A stretch of 36,475 nt of DNA from an uncultured Granulosicoccaceae bacterium (GCA_938006335.1 CALLMF010000037.1:1-36475); one strand, 5' to 3'; positions 16,280 through 27,836 are shown, counted from the stretch's first letter. Notes: generated from the sequence alone by a model not told the origin. A program made the numbers and translations.

Positions 16280-16696
16280 TCAAGAAAGAGAGGGGGTTGC
16301 TGCGTCATCGCGGGTTACCGGGCGGGGCTTACCGTGTTCGTCGATGGATACAAAGGTAAACAAGCCTTCGGTCACCTGTTCTTCGCGAGCGATCTCAGCG
16401 CGCTTGCGCACCCAGGCCTCCACGCGCACCGTGATGGACGTCGTGCCTATCTTTTCGGTCCGGCAGTAGCAACTGACCTCGTCGCCAACGGTGACAGGCT
16501 TGTAGAATTTCATAGCCGTGACCGCAACCGTCACCACCCTGCCCTGGGCAATATGGAAGGCAAAGGTACCGGCTGCGATATCCATTTGCGAAAGAATCCA
16601 ACCACCGAAGATATCGCCGTTGGGGTTGGTGTCGGCTGGCATCGCCACCGTTCGAATCGAAGGTGGGGTGACCGATCGGTCGATATCGTTGTCCAC
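16280..16696 (-). CDS. yciA: Acyl-CoA thioesterase, YciA-like hotdog protein
   Basis: A 138-residue hotdog-fold protein. The segment AMPADTNPNGDIFGGWILSQ (residues 18-37), followed by MD, is the YciA/BACH-type active-site helix, with the catalytic Asn and Asp in it. VTVAVTAMKFYKPVTVGDEV and GTTSITVRVEAWVRK complete the fold. Such enzymes hydrolyse a broad range of acyl-CoA esters in the cytoplasm. The start is a GTG, chosen because the distance to the ADTN block fits the family. It lies 9 bases after serS and its stop abuts the aacS start, so it is likely co-transcribed with both. Confidence 0.9.
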   Translation of the reverse strand: MDNDIDRSVTPPSIRTVAMPADTNPNGDIFGGWILSQMDIAAGTFAFHIAQGRVVTVAVTAMKFYKPVTVGDEVSCYCRTEKIGTTSITVRVEAWVRKRAEIAREEQVTEGLFTFVSIDEHGKPRPVTRDDAATPSLS

Positions 16697-16705
16697 ACAG
16701 AGGCC

Positions 16706-18858
<2,153 letters not shown>

Positions 18859-18884
18859 GATCACTGGCCTGAGGAGACGGGTCG

Positions 18885-19352
18885 CTAGCGAGTACCAAGC
18901 GAGCTACGGCGCTTGCGCCTCGCGCCCTCAAAACCATGGCCCTGGCGCAGGCAATAGGACAGCCAGCGGTACAAGAACACGTTGAGATGCACCCCCTGGT
19001 CGAGGTTGCGTGTGCGCCTCTCCTCGCCGACGCCGTCCGGCAACAGTCCACTCATGACTTCACACGTGCGCGCATCGTGATACAGGCGAATCGCAAGGTC
19101 CGGCTCTCGCCCTGACTGGAGTTTCTCGGTCAAGCAGTAGGTGAGCCGAAACGTGCTGGTGTAGCGCTCGTGCTTGAGCTCTGCGATCTCGAGCGGCAGG
19201 GCATCAACTGCCTCGGACACGTGGCTGCTTTCCGACATCTGGCGCAGCTGAGGCGCGAGCAGACGCATCAACACGTAGTTGCGCTCGTACAGATCCATCA
19301 GAGCGGCAAAGCGGCCTGATGTTCTCGGGCGTTGTAGCAGAGTGCTATCCAT
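18885..19352 (-). CDS. DUF1249 domain-containing protein (YqiB-like)
   Basis: A 155-residue soluble protein. FAALMDLYERNYVLMRLLAP and HERYTSTFRLTYCL, with AIRLYHDARTCEVM, match the DUF1249 family typified by E. coli YqiB. The C-terminal block LNVFLYRWLSYCLRQGHGF is also diagnostic. Function is unknown; in other Gammaproteobacteria it often lies near nudF and cpdA, which are not in this window. I prefer ATG 19352 to the GTG at 19385 because MDSTLLQRPRTSGRF places the conserved block at a normal distance. It is convergent with the DUF4124 gene and divergent from infA. Confidence 0.85.
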   Translation of the reverse strand: MDSTLLQRPRTSGRFAALMDLYERNYVLMRLLAPQLRQMSESSHVSEAVDALPLEIAELKHERYTSTFRLTYCLTEKLQSGREPDLAIRLYHDARTCEVMSGLLPDGVGEERRTRNLDQGVHLNVFLYRWLSYCLRQGHGFEGARRKRRSSLGTR

Positions 19353-19422
19353 CCGCTGAGTATGGTGCCCGATGCGTCCGGACACAAACCGAAAATTGTG
19401 GCTCCAGGCCGTTTGCCAGTGG

Positions 19423-19449
19423 CCAGATCACTCGATTTGTTCGATCTGG
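19423..19449. promoter_or_regulatory. 7-bp inverted repeat upstream of infA
   Basis: CCAGATC and GATCTGG are perfect inverted copies separated by 13 bases. They lie just upstream of the proposed infA -35 box, where an operator or activator site would be placed. No regulator can be named. Confidence 0.3.
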
Positions 19450-19452
19450 TAC

Positions 19453-19480
19453 TTGCGATAGCGTCGCCAGCCGCCATAAT
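19453..19480 (+). promoter_or_regulatory. Probable sigma-70 promoter of infA
   Basis: A TTGCGA box (19453-19458) and a CATAAT box (19475-19480) are separated by 16 bases. The -10 matches the consensus in five of six positions and the -35 in four. Transcription would begin near 19487 and leave a leader of about 55 bases before the infA ATG at 19542. Confidence 0.5.
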
Positions 19481-19541
19481 GAGCGGGTGGTGCTAGTTGG
19501 CTGTCCTGGCTGCGGTGCCGATTCTTACTATGGAAACCTGG

Positions 19542-19760
19542 ATGGCAAAAGAAGAACCAATCGAGATGGAGGGCGTGGTGATCGACACGCTGCCGAATAC
19601 CATGTTCCGCGTTGAACTGGAAAACGGCCACGTCGTGACCGCACACATCTCGGGCAAGATGCGAAAACACTACATTCGAATTCTCACGGGAGACAAGGTC
19701 ACCGTGCAGATGACGCCCTATGACTTGAGCAAGGGCCGGATCACCTATCGAAGTCGCTAG
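19542..19760 (+). CDS. infA: Translation initiation factor IF-1
   Basis: A 72-residue protein with the canonical IF-1 sequence, starting [20 protein letters not shown]. The OB fold is complete, with [19 protein letters not shown], the [18 protein letters not shown] block and the final TYRSR. It binds the ribosomal A site with IF-2 and IF-3 during initiation. An upstream in-frame extension to 19497 is rejected because it would add 15 residues unknown in the family. The gene is followed by a strong hairpin and faces clpA, the order known from many Gammaproteobacteria. Confidence 0.98.
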   Translation: MAKEEPIEMEGVVIDTLPNTMFRVELENGHVVTAHISGKMRKHYIRILTGDKVTVQMTPYDLSKGRITYRSR

Positions 19761-19771
19761 CTTTGAAGTCC

Positions 19772-19802
19772 CGTTGGGCCGCCGGCAAACGGCGGCCCAA
19801 CG
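19772..19802. terminator. Bidirectional hairpin terminator between infA and clpA
   Basis: A perfect 13-bp stem (CGTTGGGCCGCCG and its complement) encloses the 5-base loop GCAAA. It lies 12 bases after the infA stop and 16 bases beyond the clpA stop. There is no T-run on either side, so it is either a weak intrinsic terminator or an mRNA 3'-end stabiliser. Confidence 0.75.
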
Positions 19803-19817
19803 TTCAGGAATGCGCCG

Positions 19818-22094
19818 TCAGACCGTCGCTTCCTTGCTCTCCTTGCTCTGGAACTCGAAGGCAATCTTGCCGTGTTCGTCGAGCATGACGTTGACCCGCC
19901 CGCCCTTGTTGAGCTTGCCGAAGAGGATTTCGTCGGCCAGGGGTTTCTTGATGTTCTCGCTGATCAGACGTGCCATGGGGCGTGCACCCATCTGGGCGTC
20001 AAAACCATTCTCTGCAAGCCAGGTCTTGGCATCCGGATTGAAATCGATCTGCACACCTTTTTCTTCCAGCTGGGCTTCGAGTTCGATGATGAACTTGTCG
20101 ACCACATTGAGGATGATGGACTTGTCAAGCGGCTTGAACTGGATGATGCCGTCCAGACGGTTGCGGAACTCCGGGGTAAACATCTTGGTGACCGCCTCCA
20201 CACCATCGCTGGTGTGATCCTGCTGAGTGAAACCCATGGTGGTCCGGGACAGTGATTCCGCACCCGCGTTTGTCGTCATGACCAGAATGACGTTGCGAAA
20301 ATCGGCCTTGCGCCCGTTGTTGTCGGTCAGCGTGCCGTGATCCATGACTTGTAGCAACAGGTTGAACACGTCCGGGTGGGCCTTCTCGATCTCGTCGAGC
20401 AGCACCACGCAATGAGGGTTCTGCACAACGGCGTCGGTGAGTAGCCCACCCTGATCGAAGCCCACATAGCCCGGAGGCGCACCGATAAGCCGCGACACGG
20501 TGTGTCGCTCCATGTACTCGGACATATCGAATCGAATGAGCTCGATGCCCATCACCTGAGACAACTGCTTGGTCACTTCTGTCTTGCCCACACCGGTGGG
20601 GCCCGCGAACATGAAACTTCCGATGGGGCGGTCCTGTGGGCCAAGACCCGAGCGCGACATCTTGATGGCTGCACCCAAGGTGTCGATGGCTTCGTCCTGA
20701 CCGAACACCAGCATCTTCAGGTCGCGTGCCAAGGTGCGCAGCTTGTCCATGTCGGTGGAGCTGACGCTCTTTTCCGGGATGCGGGCGATCTTGGCGACCA
20801 CCGCCTCGATGTCCTTGACGGTGATGGACTTCTTGCCCTTGGCGGTCGAACCCTTGACGCGGTGGTTGGCACCCGCCTCGTCGATCACGTCGATGGCCTT
20901 GTCCGGCAGGAAGCGATCGTTGATGTAACGCCCTGCGAGCTCCGCCGCGGTCTTCAGCGCGTTGGTGGAGTACTTCACCTCGTGGAACTCCTCGTAGCGC
21001 GGCTTGAGGCCCTTGAGGATCTCGAAGGTCTGGTCGACGGTCGGCTCGACAACATCAATCTTCTGAAAACGGCGCGACAGCGCGCGGTCTTTTTCGAAGA
21101 TGCCGCGGTACTCCTGGTAGGTGGTGGAACCGATGCACTTGAGTTCACCGGAGGCGAGCATCGGCTTGATCAGATTGGACGCATCCATGACGCCACCCGA
21201 TGCCGCGCCGGCGCCGATGATCGTATGAATCTCGTCGATGAAGAGGATCGCCCCTTCTTCCTTGCGCAGCTGCGTGAGGATGCTCTTGAGACGCTTTTCG
21301 AAGTCACCGCGATATTTTGTTCCAGCGACCAGTGCGCCAAGATCGAGCGAGTAGATGATGCTATCGGCCAGGACTTCGGGTACTTCGCCGTCGACGATAC
21401 GTTTGGCAAGACCTTCGGCAATCGCGGTCTTGCCCACGCCTGCCTCGCCCACCAACAACGGATTGTTCTTGCGACGTCGACACAAGACCTGACTGGCGCG
21501 TTCAACCTCGTGGTCGCGACCGATCAGGGGGTCGATCTTGCCCTCTTCGGCGCGCGCATTCAGATTGGTGGCGTACTTGTCGAGCGGTTTGGCGTCTGCC
21601 TCACCCTCTTCGCCACCGAATTCCCCGGCAGCCTCGTCGCTGTCTTCCGGCTCTTCCTGGGAGTTCTTGGCAATGCCGTGCGAGATGTAGTTCACGACAT
21701 CGAGACGGGTGATGCTCTGCTTGTTCAGCAGGTAGACCGTCTGCGAATCCTGCTCACCAAAGATCGCGACCAGCACGTTCGCGCCGCTCACCTCTTTTTT
21801 GCCGGAGCTTTGTACATGGAAAACCGCGCGCTGCAAGACACGCTGGAAACCGAGCGTCGGTTGTGTCTCGCGCGTGTCGTTTTCGTCGAGCTGTGGCGTG
21901 TTGTCGTCCACAAACGAGTCGAGTTCGTCGCGCAGCGTGTCAAGGTCACCGCCACAGGCGCGCAGGACTTGTGCTGCGGTCGGGTTGTCGATCAGTGCGA
22001 GCAGCAGGTGCTCGACCGTCATGAACTCGAAGCGGCGCGCACGCGCCTCCTTGAAAGCGTTGTTCAGCGTAAATTCGAGTTCTTTGCTCAGCAT
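19818..22094 (-). CDS. clpA: ATP-dependent Clp protease ATP-binding subunit ClpA
   Basis: A 758-residue Hsp100 unfoldase of ClpA length. The N-domain (1-143) contains the two Clp_N repeats; an acidic linker ([20 protein letters not shown]) follows. AAA+ domain 1 has Walker A GEAGVGKT (216-223) and Walker B ILFIDE (283-288). Domain 2 has Walker A GPTGVGKT (498-505) and Walker B VVLLDE, with sensor TTNAGAES. There is no ClpB middle domain. The ClpP-binding loop, IGL in E. coli, reads MGF at 620-622. It hexamerises on ClpP in the cytoplasm and degrades N-end rule and ssrA-type substrates, directed by ClpS. AGGA before the ATG supports the start; clpS lies 67 bases upstream. Confidence 0.97.
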   Translation of the reverse strand: MLSKELEFTLNNAFKEARARRFEFMTVEHLLLALIDNPTAAQVLRACGGDLDTLRDELDSFVDDNTPQLDENDTRETQPTLGFQRVLQRAVFHVQSSGKKEVSGANVLVAIFGEQDSQTVYLLNKQSITRLDVVNYISHGIAKNSQEEPEDSDEAAGEFGGEEGEADAKPLDKYATNLNARAEEGKIDPLIGRDHEVERASQVLCRRRKNNPLLVGEAGVGKTAIAEGLAKRIVDGEVPEVLADSIIYSLDLGALVAGTKYRGDFEKRLKSILTQLRKEEGAILFIDEIHTIIGAGAASGGVMDASNLIKPMLASGELKCIGSTTYQEYRGIFEKDRALSRRFQKIDVVEPTVDQTFEILKGLKPRYEEFHEVKYSTNALKTAAELAGRYINDRFLPDKAIDVIDEAGANHRVKGSTAKGKKSITVKDIEAVVAKIARIPEKSVSSTDMDKLRTLARDLKMLVFGQDEAIDTLGAAIKMSRSGLGPQDRPIGSFMFAGPTGVGKTEVTKQLSQVMGIELIRFDMSEYMERHTVSRLIGAPPGYVGFDQGGLLTDAVVQNPHCVVLLDEIEKAHPDVFNLLLQVMDHGTLTDNNGRKADFRNVILVMTTNAGAESLSRTTMGFTQQDHTSDGVEAVTKMFTPEFRNRLDGIIQFKPLDKSIILNVVDKFIIELEAQLEEKGVQIDFNPDAKTWLAENGFDAQMGARPMARLISENIKKPLADEILFGKLNKGGRVNVMLDEHGKIAFEFQSKESKEATV

Positions 22095-22161
22095 GTCTTG
22101 TTCCTGTCGATGGCGATGTCGGAAGCCATATCGGGGTCAGGTGAGTAGTCCGTAACCCAGA

Positions 22162-22491
22162 TCATGCTTCCTCCATCTCGCAAAGCAAGGGGTGCTTGCT
22201 TTCGCGGGCAAACTGCGTGACGTGCGCGACCTTGGTCTCGGCTATTTCCCGGGTAAAAACACCGCACACACCCTTACCCCGGCGGTGTACGTGCAGCATG
22301 ATCACGGTAGCCTGCTCCTTGTCGAGCTTGAAAAACACTTGCAAGACCTCGACCACAAACTCCATCGGAGTGTAATCATCATTGAGCAAGACGACCTTCC
22401 ACAACGGTGGCTTGGCCAGCTTGGGCTTGGCAGGCTCAACAACGACCGCCCCATCGGTCTGATCGTCTCGATCGGTATCCTTATCACTCAT
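22162..22491 (-). CDS. clpS: ATP-dependent Clp protease adaptor ClpS
   Basis: A 109-residue adaptor that delivers N-end rule substrates to ClpAP. The core [20 protein letters not shown] carries the acidic residues Asp38 and Asp39, and His69 in LHVHRRGKG completes the N-degron pocket. The C-terminal half [20 protein letters not shown] matches the family closely. The N-terminal tail, which inserts into ClpA, is acidic and flexible. I chose ATG 22491; an in-frame GTG at 22527 would add 12 residues and cannot be excluded. It is probably the first gene of a clpS-clpA operon. Confidence 0.94.
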   Translation of the reverse strand: MSDKDTDRDDQTDGAVVVEPAKPKLAKPPLWKVVLLNDDYTPMEFVVEVLQVFFKLDKEQATVIMLHVHRRGKGVCGVFTREIAETKVAHVTQFARESKHPLLCEMEEA

Positions 22492-22711
22492 CTGATTTGT
22501 TATACGTCGAAAATCGCGACCCAGCACACACCCTGACCCTTCTACATTCTACTGCGCACCTGCCCGCACGCAATGTCGCAACATTCCCTGTTACGCGGTG
22601 GCAAGTATCCGGGACCGACCAATAGCAGTGACCGCTGAGCTCGCGAGGAGTTCAGGGCACCGTTCGAGTGTAGAAGGCCCGACGCTGTTGTCAGGCCGGG
22701 TTTTCAGCCGA
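22492..22711 (-). other. Intergenic region between the polysaccharide ligase gene and clpS
   Basis: This stretch holds the 3' end of the polysaccharide operon transcript and must contain the clpS promoter, which I could not pinpoint. Besides the terminator-like stem at 22676-22697, an 8-bp imperfect stem lies at 22635-22655 (CTGAGCTC/GAGTTCAG). The 8-bp stem GCCGATCA/TGATCGGC at 22707-22725 overlaps the stop of the upstream gene. No coding frame is supported. Confidence 0.4.
22676..22697 (-). terminator. Possible terminator of the polysaccharide operon
   Basis: Read on the - strand, GGCCTGAC and GTCGGGCC pair through 8 positions (one G-U) around the loop AACAGC and are followed by TTCT. It lies 15 bases beyond the ligase stop. 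The T-run is short, so efficiency is uncertain. Confidence 0.45.
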
Positions 22712-24421
22712 TCAGCGTGATCGGCGAGGTTCACGGGTACGCAGGCCCCTGGGGCCCGCAGCGCGACGACTCCCCGCCGGCGCCAGCAAGGCTCGGCCCA
22801 CCGGCTGAGGCTGATCGCCCTCGCCATCTTCCTCTGCGTGTTTGGTGGCCGTGAACGCGTTTGCGCGCCGCTTTCGAGGTTTGTCGCCCATGATCGATTC
22901 TCTCTCGATCTTGTGAATCACCTGCATGACGACGAAGTAGACCCAGAAATACGACGTGAATTCCAGGTTGACGGCCCGTGAGCCAAACATGCAGATGGCT
23001 GCATAACAGGCCGTGCCTGCCGCACCCCCAATGCCGATCACGCGTATGAAGCGATCGGTTTCGTGCTTGCTGAGGCGCCGCCCCAACCAGAAGGAGTAAC
23101 CCAGCAGCAGCAGAAACAGACTCAACACCGGGAGCCCCATTTGCGACGCGATGTAGAGATACATGTTGTGCGGATCGCTCTCCTTCACCGGCGAATCGGT
23201 GTACTGCGACTTGAGTTTGGGAAACGCCTTGAAGCCCTTGCCCAGAAACGGGTCCTCCAGAATCATCTTGCCAGCGGCACGCCACAGGATGAGTCGGTTC
23301 TCGGAGCTCTTGTCGAGTTCAGCCTCGTTGGAGGTGCTTGCCGTTTGCTCGGTGATGCTGCTCAGTCGTACCAGTACCGCGTCCGGCAGGAACTGGGGAA
23401 ACACCAGAAAGAAGGACAATGCCATGGCCGCCCAGAACGCCAGAAATCCCTTGCCCTTGAAGAATCCGGCGCACAGGCCGCCGAGGGCCAGAGCCAGATA
23501 GGCGCCGCGAGAAAAGGTAGAGATCAGAACCTTGGCGGCAATCAGGAAGTACGGTGTCAGCAGCCATGCTCGGAAATCCTTGATATTGACCGTGAAGAAG
23601 GCCAGCACCGGCATGAGCGTGTAAGCGACGAACCCGCCGAAGTTGTTGGACTGCTGATGCGGACCCATGATCCGGCTCTGTTCGATGGATGAGCGTCCCA
23701 TCTTGTTGAGCATTTCCGGCACCGAATACAGCACCAGCACCATCGAGCCGATCGCCATGTACACCACCATGCGCTTCGCGGTCTCCACGTCGCGGATGCA
23801 GGACAGCGCGATGAAATACAGCAGAAACTGGTCTATCCACGCCTTGAAGCTCAGCACTTCACCCATCAGGTTCGAGTAACCGCCCGGCAAGGTGAACGAC
23901 ACAGTGACACCGGACAACGTGGACAGCACCGCGAACAGAAAGACAACGGCAGTACCGGGTGGCCACGCCACCCAGCCCTCACGTTTGTCGGCAGCACGCA
24001 TTACCGTAGCGAAGAGCCCGAGCAGCAGGAGCATGTTGGTGCCGTTGACGCCGGGCGCAAGCGGTACCACGTAGGTGGTCGAGAATGGCAAGTAGAACAA
24101 CGCGCAGGCGAGCACCAATTCGACGCCTTTCAACGCTGTGAAAAAGACGTAAGCCGCGATCAGCATCGCGATGGGGTACAGCACTTCGGGCTCCCAGTCG
24201 CCTCCGGTCACCACGATGGCGAAGACCAGCATGATCGGCGCAATCAGGAACAGCAGCACATGCTTGAGTCCGTCCCACTTGGGGAAGCCACTCAGTACGG
24301 CCTCGCCCTTGCGGCGCGGCGTTTCACGTTTTGCGCTGGCTCTCCGAGCTGCGCGCGAGCCATGCCCGCGCCTGCCTGGGGCGGCGCTGTCAGCGTGCTC
24401 GAAGGGACTTGTAGAGGCCAT
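22712..24421 (-). CDS. O-antigen ligase/polymerase family membrane protein (Wzy_C type, exosortase-A-locus-like)
   Basis: A 569-residue polytopic protein of the O-antigen ligase/polymerase superfamily. Diagnostic points are STFSRGAYLALALGG in the membrane core, SENRLILWRAAGKMILEDP in the large periplasmic loop, and DPHNMYLYIASQMGL after it, together with the usual R, E and H residues. Both ends are unusually basic and probably cytoplasmic: about 50 residues rich in Arg/Lys precede the first helix, and a tail of about 60 residues (KPRKRRANAF...REPRRSR) follows the last. It would join or polymerise repeat units in the periplasm. The ATG at 24421 is preferred over the longer frame to 24511, yet still overlaps the deacetylase gene by 32 bases. 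It may belong to the probable ligase family of exosortase A loci. Confidence 0.82.
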   Translation of the reverse strand: MASTSPFEHADSAAPGRRGHGSRAARRASAKRETPRRKGEAVLSGFPKWDGLKHVLLFLIAPIMLVFAIVVTGGDWEPEVLYPIAMLIAAYVFFTALKGVELVLACALFYLPFSTTYVVPLAPGVNGTNMLLLLGLFATVMRAADKREGWVAWPPGTAVVFLFAVLSTLSGVTVSFTLPGGYSNLMGEVLSFKAWIDQFLLYFIALSCIRDVETAKRMVVYMAIGSMVLVLYSVPEMLNKMGRSSIEQSRIMGPHQQSNNFGGFVAYTLMPVLAFFTVNIKDFRAWLLTPYFLIAAKVLISTFSRGAYLALALGGLCAGFFKGKGFLAFWAAMALSFFLVFPQFLPDAVLVRLSSITEQTASTSNEAELDKSSENRLILWRAAGKMILEDPFLGKGFKAFPKLKSQYTDSPVKESDPHNMYLYIASQMGLPVLSLFLLLLGYSFWLGRRLSKHETDRFIRVIGIGGAAGTACYAAICMFGSRAVNLEFTSYFWVYFVVMQVIHKIERESIMGDKPRKRRANAFTATKHAEEDGEGDQPQPVGRALLAPAGSRRAAGPRGLRTREPRRSR

Positions 24422-25163
24422 GATAGATTCGGTTGCCGAGCACACGACGGAGCGTGTGCTTGACGGTCTGTGAACGCCGAACGCTGGCATACCAGGCGTG
24501 GTCGGGGCCAATCATACGACGGTACTCGTCAAGCGGAGTGTTACGCCGTATGGCAACTCTAGGCACTACCTGATCAACACCTTCCGGGCCTGCCAAAGCG
24601 ACGGTTGAGCCAAACAGTCGCAAATACCCTGCCTGCCGGGCAAGTTCGAGGGTGCGTGGGTGGTATCGCCCGCCCGGAAATGACATGCAATCGACACTCC
24701 CATCTCGGGCGAGCGCACTGAGCGCGGCGTGGCTCTGCCGCAACTCGGACAGGGCCGCTGCGTCGTCGAGATCGTCGAAGAAGGCGTGAGTATGCCCGTG
24801 CCCGCCAAGCGTCATGCCAGCCGAGCTCAACTCGGACAGCATCGAAGCATCGCAGAAGTGCTCGCGGGAGCCGGTAAACCCCGTGGTGATGAAAAACACC
24901 GCAGTGAGACTTCGTTCACATAACAGAGGCAATGCGATATCGAGGTTACTCGCGTGCCCATCGTCAAACGTGATCAGGATATCTCCGTCAGTCGCGGCGT
25001 CGGAATCCCGACGGTCGACGATCGCATCGAGTTGCCGCTTGAAGGCGTCTTCGGACACCGCGTAGGGCGCATCTTCAGCGCTTACGGTGGGTTCCGGCTG
25101 AGTCTTGTACAGGGCGTGATACATCAGCACGACGCGCTGCGCGTTTGGTACCGAAATCGCCAT
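24390..25163 (-). CDS. Polysaccharide deacetylase (NodB-type, CE4-like)
   Basis: A 257-residue NodB-homology protein. Motif 1 is TFDDG (65-69) with the catalytic-base and metal Asp residues; motif 2 has His122 and His126 in GGHGHTH; motif 3 is FPGGRYHPRT, where the common form is R-x-P-x-G/Y. It begins MAISVPNAQRVVLMYHALY with no signal peptide, so action on a cytoplasmic lipid-linked sugar or leaderless export is implied. It would remove N- or O-acetyl groups from the polysaccharide. The ATG at 25163 overlaps the stop of the GT2 gene (TGATG); the long upstream open frame is in the wrong phase over that gene and is dropped. Confidence 0.9.
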   Translation of the reverse strand: MAISVPNAQRVVLMYHALYKTQPEPTVSAEDAPYAVSEDAFKRQLDAIVDRRDSDAATDGDILITFDDGHASNLDIALPLLCERSLTAVFFITTGFTGSREHFCDASMLSELSSAGMTLGGHGHTHAFFDDLDDAAALSELRQSHAALSALARDGSVDCMSFPGGRYHPRTLELARQAGYLRLFGSTVALAGPEGVDQVVPRVAIRRNTPLDEYRRMIGPDHAWYASVRRSQTVKHTLRRVLGNRIYHGLYKSLRAR

Positions 25164-26326
25164 CAGCCTTTCCAGCGGACGTTGGTGGCACCGGTCGCCC
25201 AGCGCAGGGCCCCGACCACAGCCGCAGCATTGAGCTGCAGGAACACCTTGATGAAATCCGTCAACCGGTTGTTCACGCCAAGGAAGCTGGCTATACCCGC
25301 GCCGTAAAAGAGGATCTGCAGCAGCAGCATGATCCGTAACCACGGCGCCTCTCCCAGCGCAGAGCTGATCAGGGCGATCAGCATCGCGTAAGGCACCAGC
25401 AAGCGAAACACCTTGTGCGAGAGAAACTGCCACCACACCGGATTACGGCGAGGGTCAAACAGCCACAGATGCCGGGAAAACGATTGAAAGTTGCCAGCGA
25501 GCGTTCGGGCCTTGCGCCGGAACTCGCCCTTACCGCTCGGCTCGGCGCGGTCGTAGGCAAACGCATTGGCCACGAATACCGTGCGCTGACCGCGCTCGAG
25601 TTGCTTGATCGGTGTGTCGAAGTCATCGAGCAGCACATCCGGGCGGTGCGGTACATAGTCCTCACGGCGGATCGCATACAGCGCGCCGGTCGCACCCGTG
25701 GTCGAGAATCGTCGACTTTCGTTGGCACGTATCCATTTTTCGTAGCGCCAGTAGAGACCGACGTGCACCGCATCACTTGAAGAACTGACCGGCTCCGGCG
25801 GTAGGCTCTTGCGCCCCGATGCAGGACTGTCTGCAAGCAAGACGAGCTCACCACTGGCCGCGCCGACACCCGGTGACGACAGTGCAGCGACAAGATCCTG
25901 AACCGCATTGATCGAGATGCTCTGCCGCGCATCCATGAACACGAGCACATCGGCGGCGGACGCCTCGACACCTGCGTTGAGTGCCGACGGTTTCCCCGCC
26001 GCCGCGTGCAAAGCCACAACCTTGAGTTGGGGCATCGACTTTTCGGCGTTGTGCAAGTACTCGAGCGAACCGTCAGTTGAACCGTCCGACACGACGATGA
26101 TGTCGAGCAGTTCCGCCGGATAGTCGAGCTGCTTGAGAGACGCAAGCTTGGCAGGCAGGTTTCCCAGTTCGTTGTGCGCGGCGATCACGACACTCACGCT
26201 GGGGAGCGTTTCCGGCACCACAAGTTCTTCGCGCTCGCGACGCATCGCAAGCATGTGCAACAACACCGGGAAGCCGACATAGGTGTAAGCGCAGAACGCC
26301 ACAGCGAGTACAAAGAGCACGCTCAT
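25163..26326 (-). CDS. Glycosyltransferase family 2 protein, membrane-anchored
   Basis: A 387-residue GT-A enzyme. An N-terminal membrane helix (residues 2-22) is followed by the GT2 domain: VSVVIAAHNE (44-53), VVSDGSTDGS (78-87) and an FMDARQ segment with Asp132 in the place of the metal-binding DxD. The acceptor region RRKARTLAGNFQSF, with basic residues, matches the Q/R-rich motif of processive or membrane-type enzymes. Two or more C-terminal hydrophobic segments (MLIALISSALGEAPWLRIML) anchor it to the inner membrane. It adds a sugar to the growing exopolysaccharide unit; the donor is unknown. The start overlaps the flippase stop by ATGA. Confidence 0.91.
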   Translation of the reverse strand: MSVLFVLAVAFCAYTYVGFPVLLHMLAMRREREELVVPETLPSVSVVIAAHNELGNLPAKLASLKQLDYPAELLDIIVVSDGSTDGSLEYLHNAEKSMPQLKVVALHAAAGKPSALNAGVEASAADVLVFMDARQSISINAVQDLVAALSSPGVGAASGELVLLADSPASGRKSLPPEPVSSSSDAVHVGLYWRYEKWIRANESRRFSTTGATGALYAIRREDYVPHRPDVLLDDFDTPIKQLERGQRTVFVANAFAYDRAEPSGKGEFRRKARTLAGNFQSFSRHLWLFDPRRNPVWWQFLSHKVFRLLVPYAMLIALISSALGEAPWLRIMLLLQILFYGAGIASFLGVNNRLTDFIKVFLQLNAAAVVGALRWATGATNVRWKG

Positions 26327-27819
26327 GGCGCCGCCTCAGCCGACCCGACGCCGAATACGCGACGCAGTTTCGCCATCAACCATTGCCGATAGTCCCGCTC
26401 GATAGTCAGAACGATAGCGCCCAGCGCCACACTGGAAATCAAACCCTTGATGAAACCGTCCAGGATGTGATTACCCGAGTCGATCTGCCCGACCACCAGC
26501 CAAACCAGAAAACTGACGACACACATGGCCAGCGGAATACGCCAGAAGAGCGGAAAGGAGAATTCGCGAAACGAGGCGCGACTGATGCCTCCGAGAAACA
26601 CCAGATAGGACACGATGGTGACCGAGGCCGCGCCAACGAGACCGAACACCGGTATCACGGCGACGTTGAGCGCAAGGTTGATGACCACAGCGATGCAGCT
26701 CCAGATCATCAACACGCGGGTGTTGCGATTGATATAGAGGCCTGCGGCAAGGAAGTTGATGGTCCCTTCAATCAGGAAGCTGAACGTGATGAAGGGAATC
26801 ACGACCGTGCCGGGCGCGTAACGGTCACCGGCAAGAAACGCGAGCGCATGGGGTGACACCAAAGAGAATATTGCAACGAACGGAATGCCAAGTACCAGAT
26901 AACAATGAAAGCCCGAGCTCAGAAATCGGCGCGTTGACTCGATGCCCTCGTTCTCGAACAGCTGCATGTACATCGGTCTCAGGGCCTGAATCAAGGCCGC
27001 AAGCACGATGATATCGAGATATCCCACAAGGTTATACGACGCCGAATACTGACCCAGTGCGCTGACGCCCATCATGCCTTCGATCAGATAGCGATCCGAC
27101 AAGCGCATGACCAGCCCGAGGGACTCAAGCATCATCAGAGGCAAGCCATAGGTCAGCAAGGCTGTTGCCAACGGTCGGCTAAAGGCCTTCCATTCGATAC
27201 TTATGCTTTCCCGGCAACGGCTCGCCGCGAAGCCCATCCCGACGATCTCGGCAAACAGCAAGCACCACAACAGCAACCGCGGATCGATGTCGCTGAAGAT
27301 CACGAACAGCACGATCAGCGACAGATTGACCAGGCGAGCCAGCACCTGCGACTGAGCCACTTCCGCACTGCGTTGATCTGCGCGGAGGAAATTGATCGCG
27401 GCGCTGCCCAGCAAGCGCACGAAAACGACCCCGCTTGCAGCGAAAAACAGCGTGGTAATGCGCTCGTACTGCAGGACGTTGGGCAATATCGCGTAACCCG
27501 CGAACAGCCAGGCGGAAAACGTAGCAAGCGCAAGGCAAAGAAAAAGAACCACAACGGTGGCGTACATCTGCCTGGAACTGAATTCGCTGTTACCTGCCTT
27601 CACGGCTGCGTACCAACGAATGACCGACTGCTGTACGCCGAGCTTTCCGACAGCGATGAAGAGCGTCAGGCTTGATGTGATCAAGCCCAGAATGCCGTAT
27701 TCCTCAATACTGAGATTGCGGGTCAGAATCGGGAAGCTCACCACCCCAACCACAGCCGAAAGTACCCCAGCTGACGCGTAGTTGCGTAAGTGGCGGATCA
27801 AGCCGCCTGCGCTAGACAC
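26323..27819 (-). CDS. Oligosaccharide flippase family protein (Wzx-like)
   Basis: A 498-residue membrane protein with about fourteen hydrophobic segments, typical of the MOP/MVF exporter family. The start GLIRHLRNYASAGVLSAVVG and FPILTRNLSIEEYGILGLI are a classic Wzx N-terminus; the second half has FGLVGAASVTIVSYLVFLGG. It would move undecaprenyl-linked repeat units across the inner membrane. The start codon is GTG at 27819, 17 bases after the GT4 stop. It lies between two glycosyltransferase genes, which fits a Wzx/Wzy pathway. Confidence 0.92.
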   Translation of the reverse strand: MSSAGGLIRHLRNYASAGVLSAVVGVVSFPILTRNLSIEEYGILGLITSSLTLFIAVGKLGVQQSVIRWYAAVKAGNSEFSSRQMYATVVVLFLCLALATFSAWLFAGYAILPNVLQYERITTLFFAASGVVFVRLLGSAAINFLRADQRSAEVAQSQVLARLVNLSLIVLFVIFSDIDPRLLLWCLLFAEIVGMGFAASRCRESISIEWKAFSRPLATALLTYGLPLMMLESLGLVMRLSDRYLIEGMMGVSALGQYSASYNLVGYLDIIVLAALIQALRPMYMQLFENEGIESTRRFLSSGFHCYLVLGIPFVAIFSLVSPHALAFLAGDRYAPGTVVIPFITFSFLIEGTINFLAAGLYINRNTRVLMIWSCIAVVINLALNVAVIPVFGLVGAASVTIVSYLVFLGGISRASFREFSFPLFWRIPLAMCVVSFLVWLVVGQIDSGNHILDGFIKGLISSVALGAIVLTIERDYRQWLMAKLRRVFGVGSAEAAP

Positions 27820-27836
27820 GGGTGTGGTCTCAGGCC

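Noticed and set aside
20502..22148. A 548-codon open frame on the + strand opposite clpA.
   Set aside because: It lies entirely antisense to clpA/clpS-proximal sequence, has no domain signature and is a by-product of GC-rich codon use in clpA.
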